Of a stretch of 64,000 nucleotides of DNA, positions 53,316-63,332 are shown piece after piece. The notes under the pieces are model-generated. The model did not search any database, was not told where the DNA came from, and saw only the letters and a list, made by a program, of their open reading frames with translations. Where the stretch lies: NCBI GenBank assembly GCA_030655315.1, contig JAURVT010000033.1, positions 29,795 to 93,794 of the forward strand, written 5' to 3'. The stretch comes from Nocardioidaceae bacterium. Its GTDB lineage: Bacteria; Actinomycetota; Actinomycetes; Propionibacteriales; Nocardioidaceae. The number at the start of each line of letters is the position of its first letter. Within the stretch, counting starts at the first letter, position 1. The position numbers and the translations under genes are program-made.

Positions 53316-54110
53316 TCACGCCAAGTCTCTCGACCTGTTCCTCGCGGCCTCGATGGCGGACAGGAAGGCGGCTCGGACCTTGTGGTCCTCGAGCTCACGG
53401 ATGGCCGCGGCGGTGGTGCCGCCGGGCGAGGTGACCTGCTCGCGCAGGATCGTCGGGTGCTCCCCCGTCTCGCTCATCAGCTTGGCCGAGCCGACGAAGG
53501 TCTGGACGACGAGCTCGGTGGCGGTCGAGCGCGGCAGCCCGAGGTGCACGCCGGCCTCGATCATCGACTCGACCACGAAGAAGATGTAGGCGGGCCCGGA
53601 GCCGGAGATCGCGGTGACGGCGTCCTGCTGCTTCTCCGGCACGCGCAGCGTCTTGCCGGTGGGCGCGAGGAGCTGCTCGGTGCGGACCAGGTGCTCCTCG
53701 GTGCAGTGCGTGCCGCGCGAGATCGCGAACATGCCCTCGTCGACGAGCGCGGGCGTGTTGGGCATGACACGGATGACGGGCGTGCCGGCCGGGAGCGCGG
53801 CCTCCAGCGTGGCCGTCGTGATGCCGGCGGCCAGCGACACCACGAGGGTGCCGTCGGGCACGACGGGCGCGATCTCCTCGAGGACGTCCTGCATGTCCTG
53901 CGGCTTGACCACGACCAGCACCGTGTCGGCCTTGGCGACGGCGTCGCGGTTGGAGAGCACCTCGGTGCCGTAGCGCTCGCGCAGCTCGACGGCGCGCTCC
54001 TCGCGGCGCTCGGACAGCACGATCTCGGACGGTCGCCGCCCGCCGCGCAGCAGACCCGCGACGAGCGTCTCGCCCATCACACCGGCACCGAGGACCGCGA
54101 CCACGCTCAT
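53316..54110 (-). CDS. proC: Pyrroline-5-carboxylate reductase
   Basis: This 264-residue enzyme makes proline from pyrroline-5-carboxylate with NAD(P)H. It has VAVLGAGVMGETLVAGLL (Rossmann) and SGSGPAYIFFVVESMIEAGV. The C-terminal signature is EQVTSPGGTTAAAIRELE. It lies beside proline dehydrogenase, so both proline synthesis and breakdown are encoded here. Confidence 0.96.
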   Translation of the reverse strand: MSVVAVLGAGVMGETLVAGLLRGGRRPSEIVLSERREERAVELRERYGTEVLSNRDAVAKADTVLVVVKPQDMQDVLEEIAPVVPDGTLVVSLAAGITTATLEAALPAGTPVIRVMPNTPALVDEGMFAISRGTHCTEEHLVRTEQLLAPTGKTLRVPEKQQDAVTAISGSGPAYIFFVVESMIEAGVHLGLPRSTATELVVQTFVGSAKLMSETGEHPTILREQVTSPGGTTAAAIRELEDHKVRAAFLSAIEAARNRSRDLA

Positions 54111-54144
54111 GGCGTCATGGTGGCACAGCGGCCGGACGGGCCCC

Positions 54145-55074
54145 TCAGCCCTTGGTGACCAGGGACCGCGCGAAGAACGTCACGTTGGCGGGGCGCTCGG
54201 CGAGGCGGCGCACCAGGTAGCCGTACCACTGCTCGCCGTAGGGCGTGTACACGCGGACGGTGTGCCCGAGCGCGGCGAGACGCTCCTGCTCGTCGGGGCG
54301 GATGCCGTAGAGCATCTGGTACTCGAAGTCGCCGGGGCCGCGCCCGTTCTCGGCGGCGAGGTGACCGGCGATCTCGACCAGGCGCGGGTCGTGCGAGGCG
54401 ACCATCGGGTAGCCGGCGCCCTGCATGAGCACCTTGAGGCAGCGCACGTAGGAGCGGTCGACGTCGTGCCGGTCGGTGAAGGCGACGCTCGACGGCTCCT
54501 TGTAGGCGCCCTTGCACAGGCGCACCCGCGACCCCTCGGTGGCCAGGTGCCGGCAGTCGGCCTCGGTGCGACGCAGGTAGGCCTGGAGCACGGCGCCCGT
54601 CGACGGGAAGTCCTGGCGCAGGTCGCCCAGGATGCCGAGCGTGGAGTCGGTGGTGGTGTGGTCCTCCATGTCGAGGGTGACCGTGGTGCCCACGTTGGCC
54701 GCGGCCTGGCAGATCCGGCGGGCGTGCTCGAAGGCCGTCCGGTCGCCGTCGCCGCCGAGCGCCTGGCCGACGGCCGAGAGCTTGACCGACACCTCGGTGC
54801 GGTCGGAGATGCCGGCGGCCGCGAGCGCGGTGAGCACCTCGAGGTAGGCCTGCACGGTGGCCTCGGCCTGCTCCGGCTCGGTGGTGTCCTCGCCGAGGTG
54901 GTCCAGGCTCACCAGCAGCCCCTTGGCGGTGAGGTCCCGCGCGGCGTCGACGGCGTCCGTCGTGGACTCGCCGGCGACGAAGCGGGCCACGATGCCCGAC
55001 GACACGGGCATCGTCGCGGCGAGCTCCTTGAGCCTCTCGCTGCGGGCCAGCGCGAGCAACGACCGACGAAGCAT
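54145..55074 (-). CDS. Proline dehydrogenase (monofunctional)
   Basis: This 309-residue FAD enzyme of the PRODH TIM-barrel family oxidises proline to pyrroline-5-carboxylate. Visible features are VSLDHLGEDT, VSVKLSAVGQ, DMEDHTTTD, RVRLCKGAYKEP and LYGIRPDEQ with the C-terminal YVPYGEQW-like segment YTPYGEQWYGYLVRRLAER. It is the short, single-domain form. The ATG is preceded by AGGAGGAG. The partner P5C dehydrogenase is not in the window. Confidence 0.95.
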   Translation of the reverse strand: MLRRSLLALARSERLKELAATMPVSSGIVARFVAGESTTDAVDAARDLTAKGLLVSLDHLGEDTTEPEQAEATVQAYLEVLTALAAAGISDRTEVSVKLSAVGQALGGDGDRTAFEHARRICQAAANVGTTVTLDMEDHTTTDSTLGILGDLRQDFPSTGAVLQAYLRRTEADCRHLATEGSRVRLCKGAYKEPSSVAFTDRHDVDRSYVRCLKVLMQGAGYPMVASHDPRLVEIAGHLAAENGRGPGDFEYQMLYGIRPDEQERLAALGHTVRVYTPYGEQWYGYLVRRLAERPANVTFFARSLVTKG

Positions 55075-55178
55075 GGGCTCCTCCTGCAGTCCGACCCGGC
55101 ACGCACCGGGTCGATCCGGACTCTACGGACCGGACGGTCGCCGCCGTCTCACGGGGCGGTGACTCAGGGGGCGGCGGC

Positions 55179-56012
55179 TCAGGGGGCGGCGGCGAGGTGC
55201 AGGCGCGTGTAGGCGAGCGCGGCGGCGAGGTCGGACTCGCGCTCGACGCGGTCGGCGCAGCGTCGGGTGTTGATCTCGATCACGACGTGGCCGTCGTAGC
55301 CCGACTCCGCGAGGAGCGTCAGGAACTCCTCGCACGGCTGCCCGCCGCGTCCGGGCACGAGGTGCTCGTCCTTGGCCGAGCCGTTGCCGTCGGTGAGGTG
55401 GACGTGGCGCAGGCGCGTCCCGAGGTCGCGGGCCATGGCGACGGGGTCGGAGCCGGCGGTGGCGGTGTGGGAGAGGTCGAGGGTGACGTGGTCGTAGTCG
55501 TGCACGACGGGGTCCCACCCGGGGAGGTAGGCCTGGAACTCGCGCTTGCGGGCGCGCCAGGGGTACATGTTCTCGACGCAGAAGTCGATGCCCGTCCGCG
55601 TCTCGAGCTCGCGGATGCCGGTCTCGAAGTCGCGGGCGTAGTCGCGCTGCCAGCGGAACGGCGGGTGGACGACCACGGACGTCGCGTCGAGCGCGTGGGC
55701 CATCTCGGCGCTGCGCTCGAGCTTGCCCCAGGGGTCGGTGCCCCAGACGCGCTGCGTGACCAGCAGGCACGGCGCGTGCACGGAGACGACGGGGATGTCG
55801 TGGTAGTCGCGCAGGCCGCGGACCGCGTCGACGTCCTGGCTGATCTCGTCGATGCCGACCATGACCTCGACGCCGTCGTAGCCCAGGCGGCGCGCGAGCT
55901 CGAACCCGTCGGCGGTGGACTCGGGGTAGACCGAGGACGTCGACAACGAGACGGACGCCGCGTGGTGCGTCGGCACCGCCGCGGCGGGGCCCTCCGAGTC
56001 GGCGTCGCTCAC
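55179..56012 (-). CDS. Sugar phosphate isomerase/epimerase (AP endonuclease 2-type TIM barrel)
   Basis: This 277-residue protein has the xylose isomerase-like TIM fold: [51 protein letters not shown] and [10 protein letters not shown]. The repeated His/Glu/Asp residues are the expected metal ligands. The substrate cannot be told. It follows ProDH in transcriptional order at a 104-base interval, as in Streptomyces. Confidence 0.87.
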   Translation of the reverse strand: MSDADSEGPAAAVPTHHAASVSLSTSSVYPESTADGFELARRLGYDGVEVMVGIDEISQDVDAVRGLRDYHDIPVVSVHAPCLLVTQRVWGTDPWGKLERSAEMAHALDATSVVVHPPFRWQRDYARDFETGIRELETRTGIDFCVENMYPWRARKREFQAYLPGWDPVVHDYDHVTLDLSHTATAGSDPVAMARDLGTRLRHVHLTDGNGSAKDEHLVPGRGGQPCEEFLTLLAESGYDGHVVIEINTRRCADRVERESDLAAALAYTRLHLAAAP

Positions 56013-56092
56013 ACCTTCCAGCCTACGACCCGCCCGCGATCCCGCCCGGCGCCGCCCGATGAGTCCGCGGGGCGGCCCGGGTCTGCCCCTGC

Positions 56093-56713
56093 ATGAGAGA
56101 CGACGAGCGCCCCTCCCCCTCCCGCCGCGTCGCCGCCTGGTGCGGCGTCTCCCTCGACGGCTTCAGCTCCGGGCCCGACGGGCCGATGCACGACACCTGG
56201 CTGCATCGGACGGCGGTGCGCCCGTCCACCGAGGCCCACTTCGAGGGCGTGTGGCGACGCGCGTCGACGGTGCTGATCGGCCGCCGGAACGCCGAGGGCT
56301 TCGGCGCGGTGTGGCCGGGGCTCTCGAGGAGCCCCGACCTCAGCGAGAGCAGCCGGGCGTACGGACGGTTCCTCACCGGCGTCGAGAAGGTGGTGTTCTC
56401 GCGCTCGCTGCCCACCGACGCCATGGACGGCTTCGCCTGGGACGACGTGCGCGTCGCGTCCGACCTCGAGGGCGAGGTGCGGGCGCTGCGTGACGGCGAC
56501 GGCGGCGACGTCCTCGTCCAGAACAGCGCGAGCATCATCCAGCAGCTGCTGCGCCTCGACCTGCTCGACGACCTGCGCCTCATGGTCGTCCCGGTCCTGC
56601 TCGGAGGCGGCCTGCGGCTGCTCGACGACGTCGGCGCGGGCGAGTGGGACCTCGCCCAGTCCACCACCACCGCCGAGGGCGTCCTCTTCCTCCACTACGC
56701 CCGTCACCGCTGA
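56093..56713 (+). CDS. RibD C-terminal/dihydrofolate reductase-like protein
   Basis: This 206-residue protein of the DHFR-like RibD_C family has [72 protein letters not shown], and a short C-terminal strand. Many such reductases are NADPH-dependent with unknown substrates; folate or riboflavin synthesis is unlikely by context. It is divergent from the isomerase gene. Confidence 0.88.
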   Translation: MRDDERPSPSRRVAAWCGVSLDGFSSGPDGPMHDTWLHRTAVRPSTEAHFEGVWRRASTVLIGRRNAEGFGAVWPGLSRSPDLSESSRAYGRFLTGVEKVVFSRSLPTDAMDGFAWDDVRVASDLEGEVRALRDGDGGDVLVQNSASIIQQLLRLDLLDDLRLMVVPVLLGGGLRLLDDVGAGEWDLAQSTTTAEGVLFLHYARHR

Positions 56714-56720
56714 GCCCGGG

Positions 56721-56932
56721 CGGCGGTGCAGGCGGTGGCGTGCGTCCGGTCCGGCAGGGCGGACGAACGAAGCCGGGCGCACCTTGCCCTGCGACGTGAG
56801 GACAACGCCGCCGGTCGGGCGCACGGCGGCGGTGCAGGCGGTGGCGTGCGTCCGGTCCGGCAAGGCGGACGAACGAAGCCGGGCGCACTTTGCCCTGCGA
56901 CGTGAGGAGAACGCCGCCGGTCGGGCGCACGG
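56721..56932. repeat. 106-bp tandem duplication (two copies)
   Basis: Copies at 56721-56826 and 56827-56932 differ at only three positions. The repeat begins CGGCGGTGCAGGCGGTGGCG and fills nearly the whole gap between the convergent reductase and Ppx/GppA genes. No open coding sense was preferred. It may be a recent slippage or recombination duplicate of an intergenic segment. Confidence 0.93.
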
Positions 56933-56938
56933 CGGCGC

Positions 56939-57862
56939 CTACATCGAGTCGAGGCGCTCGAGGAGGACACCCTCGCGGAGGGCCCAGGGGCAGATCTCGA
57001 GCTCGTCGACGTTGAACAGGTCCATCACCGCGTCGGCGACGACCGCGCCGGCGACGAGCTGGTGGGCGCGGTTCGGCGAGACGCCGGGGAGCTCGGCGAT
57101 CTGCTCGACGCTGAGCCCCGGCAGCGTCTGCAGGCACTCGCGCAGCGACTCGGCCTTGAGCGAGCGACGCACGTAGGAGCCCTCGGACGACGGGGGCGCG
57201 CCGCACAGCCGCGCGAGCGACCGGAACGTCTTGCTGGTGGCGACCGCGTGGTCGAACCCGCCGCCGCGCATCATCGCGCCGGCGTCGTTGGCGATCTGGG
57301 TGCGGACGTGGCGACGCAGGCCGCGGACCTGCTCCTCGACGTCGCCGCCGTTCCCGAACCACTCGCGCGTCAGGCGACCGGCGCCCAGCGGCAGCGACTG
57401 CTCCACGTCGGGCGACTCGTCGGAGCCGGTGGCGATCTCCAGCGACCCGCCGCCGATGTCGAACACGCCCAGGCGACCGGACGACCAGCCGAACCAGCGG
57501 CGGACGGCGAGGAACGTCAGGCGGGCCTCGTCGGCACCGGGGAGCACCTCGATCTCGACGCCGGACTCCTCGCGGACGCGGCGCAGGACGTCGTCGGCGT
57601 TGGTGGCGTCGCGGACCGCGGACGTGGCGAACGCGACGACCTCGGCGCACCCCTTGTCCTCGGCGACGCGTCCCGCCTCCTGCACGAAGGTGACCAGGCG
57701 GCTGACCCCCGTCGCGTCGACGGCGCCCGAGGCGTCGAGGTGCTCGGCGAGCCGCAGCGGCTCCTTGTGGGCGAACGCCGGCAGCGGCGGGGCGCCACGG
57801 TAGGCGTCGACCACGAGCAGGTGACCGGTGTTCGAGCCGATGTCGAGGACTCCGAGGCGCAT
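56939..57862 (-). CDS. Ppx/GppA-family exopolyphosphatase/pppGpp phosphohydrolase
   Basis: This 307-residue actin-like ATPase-fold enzyme has [16 protein letters not shown] (P-loop 1), [33 protein letters not shown] (P-loop 2) and [18 protein letters not shown]. It is the short actinobacterial form lacking the HD-type C-terminal domain, so it may be Ppx2 or Ppx1-like. The substrate (polyphosphate or pppGpp) is not settled by sequence. Confidence 0.92.
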   Translation of the reverse strand: MRLGVLDIGSNTGHLLVVDAYRGAPPLPAFAHKEPLRLAEHLDASGAVDATGVSRLVTFVQEAGRVAEDKGCAEVVAFATSAVRDATNADDVLRRVREESGVEIEVLPGADEARLTFLAVRRWFGWSSGRLGVFDIGGGSLEIATGSDESPDVEQSLPLGAGRLTREWFGNGGDVEEQVRGLRRHVRTQIANDAGAMMRGGGFDHAVATSKTFRSLARLCGAPPSSEGSYVRRSLKAESLRECLQTLPGLSVEQIAELPGVSPNRAHQLVAGAVVADAVMDLFNVDELEICPWALREGVLLERLDSM

Positions 57863-57915
57863 CAGCCCACCCTAGGCCGTCACGGGGGCCCGGGGTCACG
57901 CGTACAGTCCGCCTC

Positions 57916-58665
57916 GTGCCCGAGGTCCTGCTCGACTTCCCGCGTGCCTACACCGAGTTCACCGACCCGGCCGACGCCACGCAGGTGTTCCGCTGCGACC
58001 TGACGTGGCTCACCTCGCGCTGGACCTGCATCTTCGGCCAGGGCTGCAAGGGCATCTACGCGACCGCCCCCGACTCCGGCTGCTGCACGCTCGGCGCCCA
58101 CTTCAGCGACGACGACGACCGCGACCGGGTCGCGACGTTCGTCGACCAGCTCGGTCCCGACGACTGGCAGCACCACGCCGAGGGCCACGAGCCGGAGGGC
58201 TGGACCGAGACCGACGAGGACGGCGACCTCAAGACGCGCGTCGTCGGGGGCGCCTGCATCTTCCACAACGACCGGGACTTCGCCGGCGGCTACGGGTGCG
58301 CGCTGCACGGCTGGGCGCTCGGCCACGACGTCAAGCCGCACGAGGTCAAGCCCGACGTGTGCTGGCAGCTGCCGATGCGTCGACGGTTCCGCGACGTCGA
58401 CCGCGGCGACGGCACCACCTACACCGAGGTCGAGATCGGCGAGTACGTCCGCGCCGGCTGGGGCCCCGGCGGGCACGACCTCGACTGGTACTGCTCGTCC
58501 AACACCGAGGCCCACGTCGGACGCGAACCGGTCTACGTCTCCAACGCCGACGAGCTGGTCGCCCTGATGGGTGAGGGGGCCTACGAGGTCCTCGTCAGGC
58601 TGTGCGAGGAGCACCTCTCGGTGCCCGGCCGGTCCACCCGACACGCTGCGGACCCCACGCGTTGA
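57916..58665 (+). CDS. Cysteine-rich conserved hypothetical protein
   Basis: This 249-residue cytosolic protein has many cysteines in short motifs: [35 protein letters not shown] and YCSSN. Such spacing suggests zinc or iron-sulfur binding, like the YkgJ/DUF3109 proteins, but I cannot assign the family firmly. It diverges from the Ppx/GppA gene. Acidic stretches ([15 protein letters not shown]) separate the motifs. Confidence 0.8.
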   Translation: MPEVLLDFPRAYTEFTDPADATQVFRCDLTWLTSRWTCIFGQGCKGIYATAPDSGCCTLGAHFSDDDDRDRVATFVDQLGPDDWQHHAEGHEPEGWTETDEDGDLKTRVVGGACIFHNDRDFAGGYGCALHGWALGHDVKPHEVKPDVCWQLPMRRRFRDVDRGDGTTYTEVEIGEYVRAGWGPGGHDLDWYCSSNTEAHVGREPVYVSNADELVALMGEGAYEVLVRLCEEHLSVPGRSTRHAADPTR

Positions 58666-58739
58666 GGCTCGTGGCCCCGGTCGACGTCGCACCGCACCCC
58701 GCCTCCGGTGCGGCGGTCCTCCATGGTCACAATGTCCGC

Positions 58740-59378
58740 ATGCGTCTGGATCACCTGTCGTTCGCCGCCGGCCCGGAGGGACTCGTCGAGACCGCCGCCC
58801 GGCTCAGCGAGATGCTCGACGCCAAGCACTTCGACGGTGGCATCCACCCGCGCTTCGGCACCCGCAACGTGATCATCCCCGTCGCGCACGGCAAGTTCAT
58901 CGAGGTCGTCGAGGTGCTCGACCACCCCGCCAGCGACAAGGCCCCCTTCGGCCAGGCGGTCCGCGCCCGCTCCGAGGCCGGCGGCGGCTGGCTCGGCTGG
59001 GTCGTCTCGGTCGACGACATCGAGCCCGTCGAGCGCCGCATCGGGCGCCACGCGGTGCCCGGCAACCGGCGCCGCCCCGACGGCTTCAACCTGCAGTGGC
59101 GCCAGATCGGCGTCCGCGGTCTGCAGTCCGACCCCCAGCTGCCCTTCGTCATCTGCTGGGACGTGCCCCGCTCGGAGCACCCCTCCCACGGCACCAAGAA
59201 CCAGATCTCCCTCACCGCCCTCGAGATCGCCGGCAGCCCCCAGCGCGTCACCGACTGGCTCGGCGAGCCCGCTCTCGAGGCGCTCGAGGACCTCGAGGTC
59301 CGCTGGGTCGCCCCCCACGGCACCCCCGGCATCGTCGCGGCCCAGTTCCACGGGCCCGCCGGAGTCGTCCGGATCTGA
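58740..59378 (+). CDS. VOC/glyoxalase-like domain protein
   Basis: This 212-residue protein of the glyoxalase-like (PF13468-type) group has LDHLSFAAGPEGL with a metal-ligand-type His at the start and later FIEVVEVLDHPAS, FVICWDVPRSEHPSH and VRWVAPHGTPGIVAAQFHGP. The ATG at 58740 was preferred to an in-frame ATG at 58602, which lies inside the previous gene. Its substrate is unknown. Confidence 0.83.
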   Translation: MRLDHLSFAAGPEGLVETAARLSEMLDAKHFDGGIHPRFGTRNVIIPVAHGKFIEVVEVLDHPASDKAPFGQAVRARSEAGGGWLGWVVSVDDIEPVERRIGRHAVPGNRRRPDGFNLQWRQIGVRGLQSDPQLPFVICWDVPRSEHPSHGTKNQISLTALEIAGSPQRVTDWLGEPALEALEDLEVRWVAPHGTPGIVAAQFHGPAGVVRI

Positions 59379-59487
59379 TCTGCGGGCCCTGGTATCCCGC
59401 CAGACCCCGCAGACGGGGAGACGGAGGAACCTCCTTCTGAGTAGGAGGACGGATGTCATCTCCGCCGCCGCCCTCCAGGCTGAGGGG

Positions 59488-59784
59488 ATGACCGGAACCA
59501 CCGCCTCCCTCGCCCGCTCGCGCGCGACCGTCGTGACGGTCGTCGCCCTCCTCGCGGTGCTCGCCGTGGTGCTCGTCGGCACCGCCGCGTACGTCGCGGG
59601 CCCGCACCCGGACGCGTCCGCCCTGCGTCGAGCAGCGGCGCTGACGGGTGGGGCCTCGGCCGCCGCGTTCGGGGTGGCGGCGGTGCTCGTGGCCGCGACC
59701 CGTCGGCTCGTCCCCGGCCTGTGGGGCTACGTCCCCGGCGTGGTCTGCCTGGTGGCGAGCAGCCTGGCGGTCGGCGCGGTCTAG
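59488..59784 (+). CDS. Small membrane protein, unknown
   Basis: This 98-residue protein has three hydrophobic segments (about 14-36, 50-72 and 78-98) with a Thr/Ala-rich start. No family was recognised. It lies between the VOC gene and radA, both on the same strand. An upstream stretch at about 59410-59460 (GGGGAGACGGAGGAACC region) may contain its promoter. It is plausible as a real gene, judging by its membrane-type composition. Confidence 0.55.
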   Translation: MTGTTASLARSRATVVTVVALLAVLAVVLVGTAAYVAGPHPDASALRRAAALTGGASAAAFGVAAVLVAATRRLVPGLWGYVPGVVCLVASSLAVGAV

Positions 59785-59847
59785 CCCCTCCACCGCCGGA
59801 CGGGACGGCGCACCGATGCTGTCGGAGGCAGCACCTAGGGTCGTCCC

Positions 59848-61296
59848 ATGGCCAGGACCCCCACCGCGAAGCCCGCCCGCCCGGCCTTCCACTGCACCGA
59901 GTGCGGCTGGACCACGTCCAAGTGGGTCGGGCGCTGCGGGGAGTGCCAGGCCTGGGGCACGGTCTCCGAGGTCGGCGGCGCGCGCTCGTCCGGACGCACC
60001 ACCGCCGGGCCCGTCACCCAGCCCGCGCGCCCGATGACCGAGATCAGCATCGACGCCACCCGCGCGACCTCGTCCGGCGTCGGCGAGCTCGACCGCGTGC
60101 TCGGGGGAGGGGTCGTCCAGGGCGCCGCCCTGCTGCTCGCCGGCGAGCCCGGCGTCGGCAAGTCCACGCTGCTGCTCGAGGTCGCCGCCCAGTGGGCGCG
60201 CCTCGGCCGCCGCACCCTCTACGTCAGCGGCGAGGAGTCCGCGGCCCAGGTCCGGCTGCGCGCCGACCGCACCGGCGCCGTCGAGGAGAACCTCTACCTC
60301 GCCGCCGAGACCGACCTCGGGGCCGTCCTCGGCCACGTCGACCAGGTCGAGCCCTCGCTGCTCGTCGTCGACTCCGTGCAGACCATCTCCTCCTCCGAGG
60401 TCGAGGGCGTGCCCGGCGGCGTCACCCAGGTGCGCGAGGTCTCGGCCGCGCTCACCCAGGTCGCCAAGCGGCGCGGCATCGCCACGCTGCTCGTCGGCCA
60501 CGTCACCAAGGACGGCGCCATCGCCGGCCCACGCGTGCTCGAGCACCTCGTCGACGTCGTGCTGTCGTTCGAGGGCGACCGGCACTCGCGGCTCCGGGTC
60601 GTCCGGGCGGTCAAGAACCGCTACGGCCCGGTCGACGAGATCGGCTGCTTCGACCTCTCCGAGGAGGGCATCGTCGAGGTCAGCGACCCCACCGGCCTGT
60701 TCGTCTCGCGTCACGCCGAGCCCGTGCCCGGCACCTGCGTCACCGTCACGCTCGAGGGACGGCGCCCGCTGCTCGCCGAGATCCAGGCGCTCGTCGCGCC
60801 CTCGAGCACGCCGTCGCCGCGTCGCGCGGCCAGCGGGCTCGACTCCACCCGCGTGGCCATGGTCATCGCCGTCCTCGCGCGCCGCTGCGGCGTCGGCATC
60901 GCCCAGGCCGACGTCTACACCGCCACCGTCGGCGGCGCACGGCTCGGCGAGCCCGCCGCCGACCTCGCCACCGCGGTCGCGATCGCGTCCGCCGCCCGCG
61001 AGGTGGCGGTGCCGTCCGACGTGGTGGCCCTCGGCGAGGTCGGCCTCGCCGGCGAGGTCCGACGCGTCGCCGGCGTCCAGCACCGCCTGCGCGAGGCCGC
61101 CCGCCTCGGGTTCAAGCGGGCCCTGGTCCCCTCCGACCACGGTGCCGCCCCCGCCCCCGCCGACGTCGACGGCATCCAGGTCGTCCCCGTCGCCGACCTC
61201 GCGTCCGCGCTGCGCGCCCTCGGGCTCCAGGCCCGCACGGGCGCGTCGTCCCCGTCCGACGACGCCGACGCGTTCACGCTGCGTGCGGCCCGATGA
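59848..61296 (+). CDS. radA: DNA repair protein RadA
   Basis: This 482-residue protein has an N-terminal four-cysteine zinc motif (two CxxC pairs in the first 40 residues), Walker A GEPGVGKST, Walker B LLVVDSVQT, the RadA motif KNRYG and a C-terminal Lon-protease-like domain (DVYTATVGGARLGEPAADLA). RadA is a DnaB-like helicase aiding RecA strand exchange. disA follows by 119 bases, a common pairing in which RadA can limit DisA. Confidence 0.96.
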   Translation: MARTPTAKPARPAFHCTECGWTTSKWVGRCGECQAWGTVSEVGGARSSGRTTAGPVTQPARPMTEISIDATRATSSGVGELDRVLGGGVVQGAALLLAGEPGVGKSTLLLEVAAQWARLGRRTLYVSGEESAAQVRLRADRTGAVEENLYLAAETDLGAVLGHVDQVEPSLLVVDSVQTISSSEVEGVPGGVTQVREVSAALTQVAKRRGIATLLVGHVTKDGAIAGPRVLEHLVDVVLSFEGDRHSRLRVVRAVKNRYGPVDEIGCFDLSEEGIVEVSDPTGLFVSRHAEPVPGTCVTVTLEGRRPLLAEIQALVAPSSTPSPRRAASGLDSTRVAMVIAVLARRCGVGIAQADVYTATVGGARLGEPAADLATAVAIASAAREVAVPSDVVALGEVGLAGEVRRVAGVQHRLREAARLGFKRALVPSDHGAAPAPADVDGIQVVPVADLASALRALGLQARTGASSPSDDADAFTLRAAR

Positions 61297-61415
61297 CCCC
61301 CCGCTCCTGCAGATGGCGTAGGTCAGGTCACAGTCGTGACTCCACCGACGCGATGGCGTCCACGGCCGCGGCGCGCGCCTAGGATGGGCAGAGAAGTGCC
61401 ATCACAGGGAGCGAC

Positions 61416-62513
61416 GTGACGATCAGCGACAGGCCGAGCGACCGAGCGCTCGGCGACCTCCGCGTGCGGGCCGTCATGGCCGGCGTGGCCCCCGGCACCA
61501 CCCTGCGCGAGGGCCTGGAGCGGATCCTGCGCGGCCGCACCGGCGCCCTCATCGTCCTCGGTGAGGACAAGGAGATCGAGCAGATGTCCACCGGTGGCTT
61601 CGTGCTCGACGTGCCCTTCTCGGCCACCGCGCTGCGCGAGCTGGCCAAGATGGACGGCGCGATCGTCCTCGACGGCAACGCCACCACGATCCGTCGCGCC
61701 GGCGTCCACCTGATGCCCGATCCGTCGATCCCCACCGAGGAGACCGGCACCCGGCACCGCACCGCCGACCGCGTCGCCCGCCAGACCGGCGTCCCCGTCA
61801 TCTCGGTATCCGCCTCGATGCACATCATCGCGATCTACGTGGGCGGCAACCGTCGCGTCCTGGAGGACGCCGGCGCCATCCTCGCGCGCGCCAACCAGGC
61901 CCTGGCCACGCTCGAGCGCTACAAGCTCCGCCTCGACGAGGTCTCCGGCGCGCTGTCCGCGCTCGAGATCGAGGACCTCGTGACCGTCCGCGACGTCTCC
62001 GCGGTCGCGCAGCGCCTCGAGATGGTGGCCCGCATCTCGGCCGAGATCGAGGACTACGTGCTCGAGCTCGGCACCGACGGCCGGCTGCTCTCCCTGCAGC
62101 TCGACGAGCTGGTCACCGGCGTCGAGACCGACCGCGAGCTCGTCGTCCGCGACTACATGCCCGGCGGTCGCCGCGCCAAGACCCCCGCCGAGGTGCTGTC
62201 GTCGCTGTCGGCGATCTCCTCCAGCGACCTCGTCGACCCCGCCGCGGTGTCCCGCGCGCTGTACCTCGGGGGCAGCGAGCACCTCGACTCCGCGGTCTCG
62301 CCGCGCGGCTACCGGCTGCTGGCCAAGGTGCCGCGCCTCCCCCCGCTCGTCGTCGAGCGTCTCGTCGAGCACTTCGGCACCCTGCAGAAGCTGCTCGCGG
62401 CCAGCATCGAGGACCTCCAGACCGTCGACGGCGTCGGCGAGCTCCGCGCGCGCAGCGTCCGCGAGGGCCTGTCACGCCTGGCCGAGTCGAGCATCCTCGA
62501 GCGCTACGTCTGA
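61416..62513 (+). CDS. disA: DNA integrity scanning diadenylate cyclase DisA
   Basis: This 365-residue protein has an N-terminal DAC domain with the catalytic DGA (80-82) in KMDGAIVLDGN and RHR (113-115) in GTRHRTADR, a helical linker, and a C-terminal helix-hairpin-helix DNA-binding domain (LQTVDGVGELRARSVREGL). It makes c-di-AMP while scanning DNA for branches. It is adjacent to radA. Confidence 0.96.
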   Translation: MTISDRPSDRALGDLRVRAVMAGVAPGTTLREGLERILRGRTGALIVLGEDKEIEQMSTGGFVLDVPFSATALRELAKMDGAIVLDGNATTIRRAGVHLMPDPSIPTEETGTRHRTADRVARQTGVPVISVSASMHIIAIYVGGNRRVLEDAGAILARANQALATLERYKLRLDEVSGALSALEIEDLVTVRDVSAVAQRLEMVARISAEIEDYVLELGTDGRLLSLQLDELVTGVETDRELVVRDYMPGGRRAKTPAEVLSSLSAISSSDLVDPAAVSRALYLGGSEHLDSAVSPRGYRLLAKVPRLPPLVVERLVEHFGTLQKLLAASIEDLQTVDGVGELRARSVREGLSRLAESSILERYV

Positions 62514-62531
62514 GCGACGCGCGCCCGACGC

Positions 62532-63284
62532 TCAGTCGGTCGGGGTCGGGGTCGGCGTCGCCGAGGTGCTGGGCGAGGCGCTCGGCGTGGCCGACGGCTT
62601 CGGGCTGGGCGTGGGGGTCGGCTTCGGACGGGTCCGCAGCACCGCCTCGGCCGTGCCTGGCTCGCCGCCGAGCACCGCGGCCCGCACCTCGTAGGTCTTG
62701 GCGGGCAGGAAGCGCTCGGTGTCGGCGCAGTCGTCGCCACCGCGTCGTCCCGACCAGGTGAGGTCGACCGACGTCGACCAGGTGGGGTCCAGCTGCACCG
62801 ACCGCTGCGGGACGGCGTCGGGGCAGACCTGCGTGCTCCACAGGCTGACGCCGTCGTCGTTGGCGACGTCGACGATCAGGTCGACGTCGGCGAGGTCGAG
62901 CGTGCACGCCCGGGTGCTGGTGGTGGTGAAGGCCAGCCGCACGGGCACCGGCCCGTCGGCGTAGGCGCCGCCGGGCACCGCGGGCTGGACGCCCACCGCG
63001 TCGGCCGCGCACGCGCCGCCCGACGACGCGAGGTCGACGTCGACGTCGACCATCCGGCGGGTGCGGACCTTGCGGGTGGGCTCGGCCGTCGGCTCCGCGG
63101 TGGGGACTGCCGAGGGCGTGCTGCTGGCGGCGGGCTGCGCGGCGGTGGGGGCGGGGTCGTCGCCGCCGGTGAGGAGCCGCACGAGGCCGACCACCACGAG
63201 GACCACGACCACCAGCACGACGAGTCGCCGGCGCCGGTAGACCGCGGGGCTGGGGCGGCGTCTCGGCCTCGGGTTCGCGCTCAT
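62532..63284 (-). CDS. Membrane-anchored hypothetical protein with Pro/Thr-rich ends
   Basis: This 250-residue protein has a short Arg-rich cytoplasmic start, one membrane helix (VVLVVVVLVVVGLVRLL, about 22-38), a Pro/Ala/Thr linker, an extracellular domain with four cysteines (GGACAADAVG, STRACTLDLAD, TQVCPDAV, GDDCADTERF) and a Pro/Thr/Ser-rich tail. The domain resembles DUF4232-like secreted domains. Function is unknown. It converges with disA. Confidence 0.72.
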   Translation of the reverse strand: MSANPRPRRRPSPAVYRRRRLVVLVVVVLVVVGLVRLLTGGDDPAPTAAQPAASSTPSAVPTAEPTAEPTRKVRTRRMVDVDVDLASSGGACAADAVGVQPAVPGGAYADGPVPVRLAFTTTSTRACTLDLADVDLIVDVANDDGVSLWSTQVCPDAVPQRSVQLDPTWSTSVDLTWSGRRGGDDCADTERFLPAKTYEVRAAVLGGEPGTAEAVLRTRPKPTPTPSPKPSATPSASPSTSATPTPTPTD

Positions 63285-63332
63285 CCCGGCCCACGGTAGC
63301 CGCTCGACCACGCTGGCTAGGATCGGCACGCC

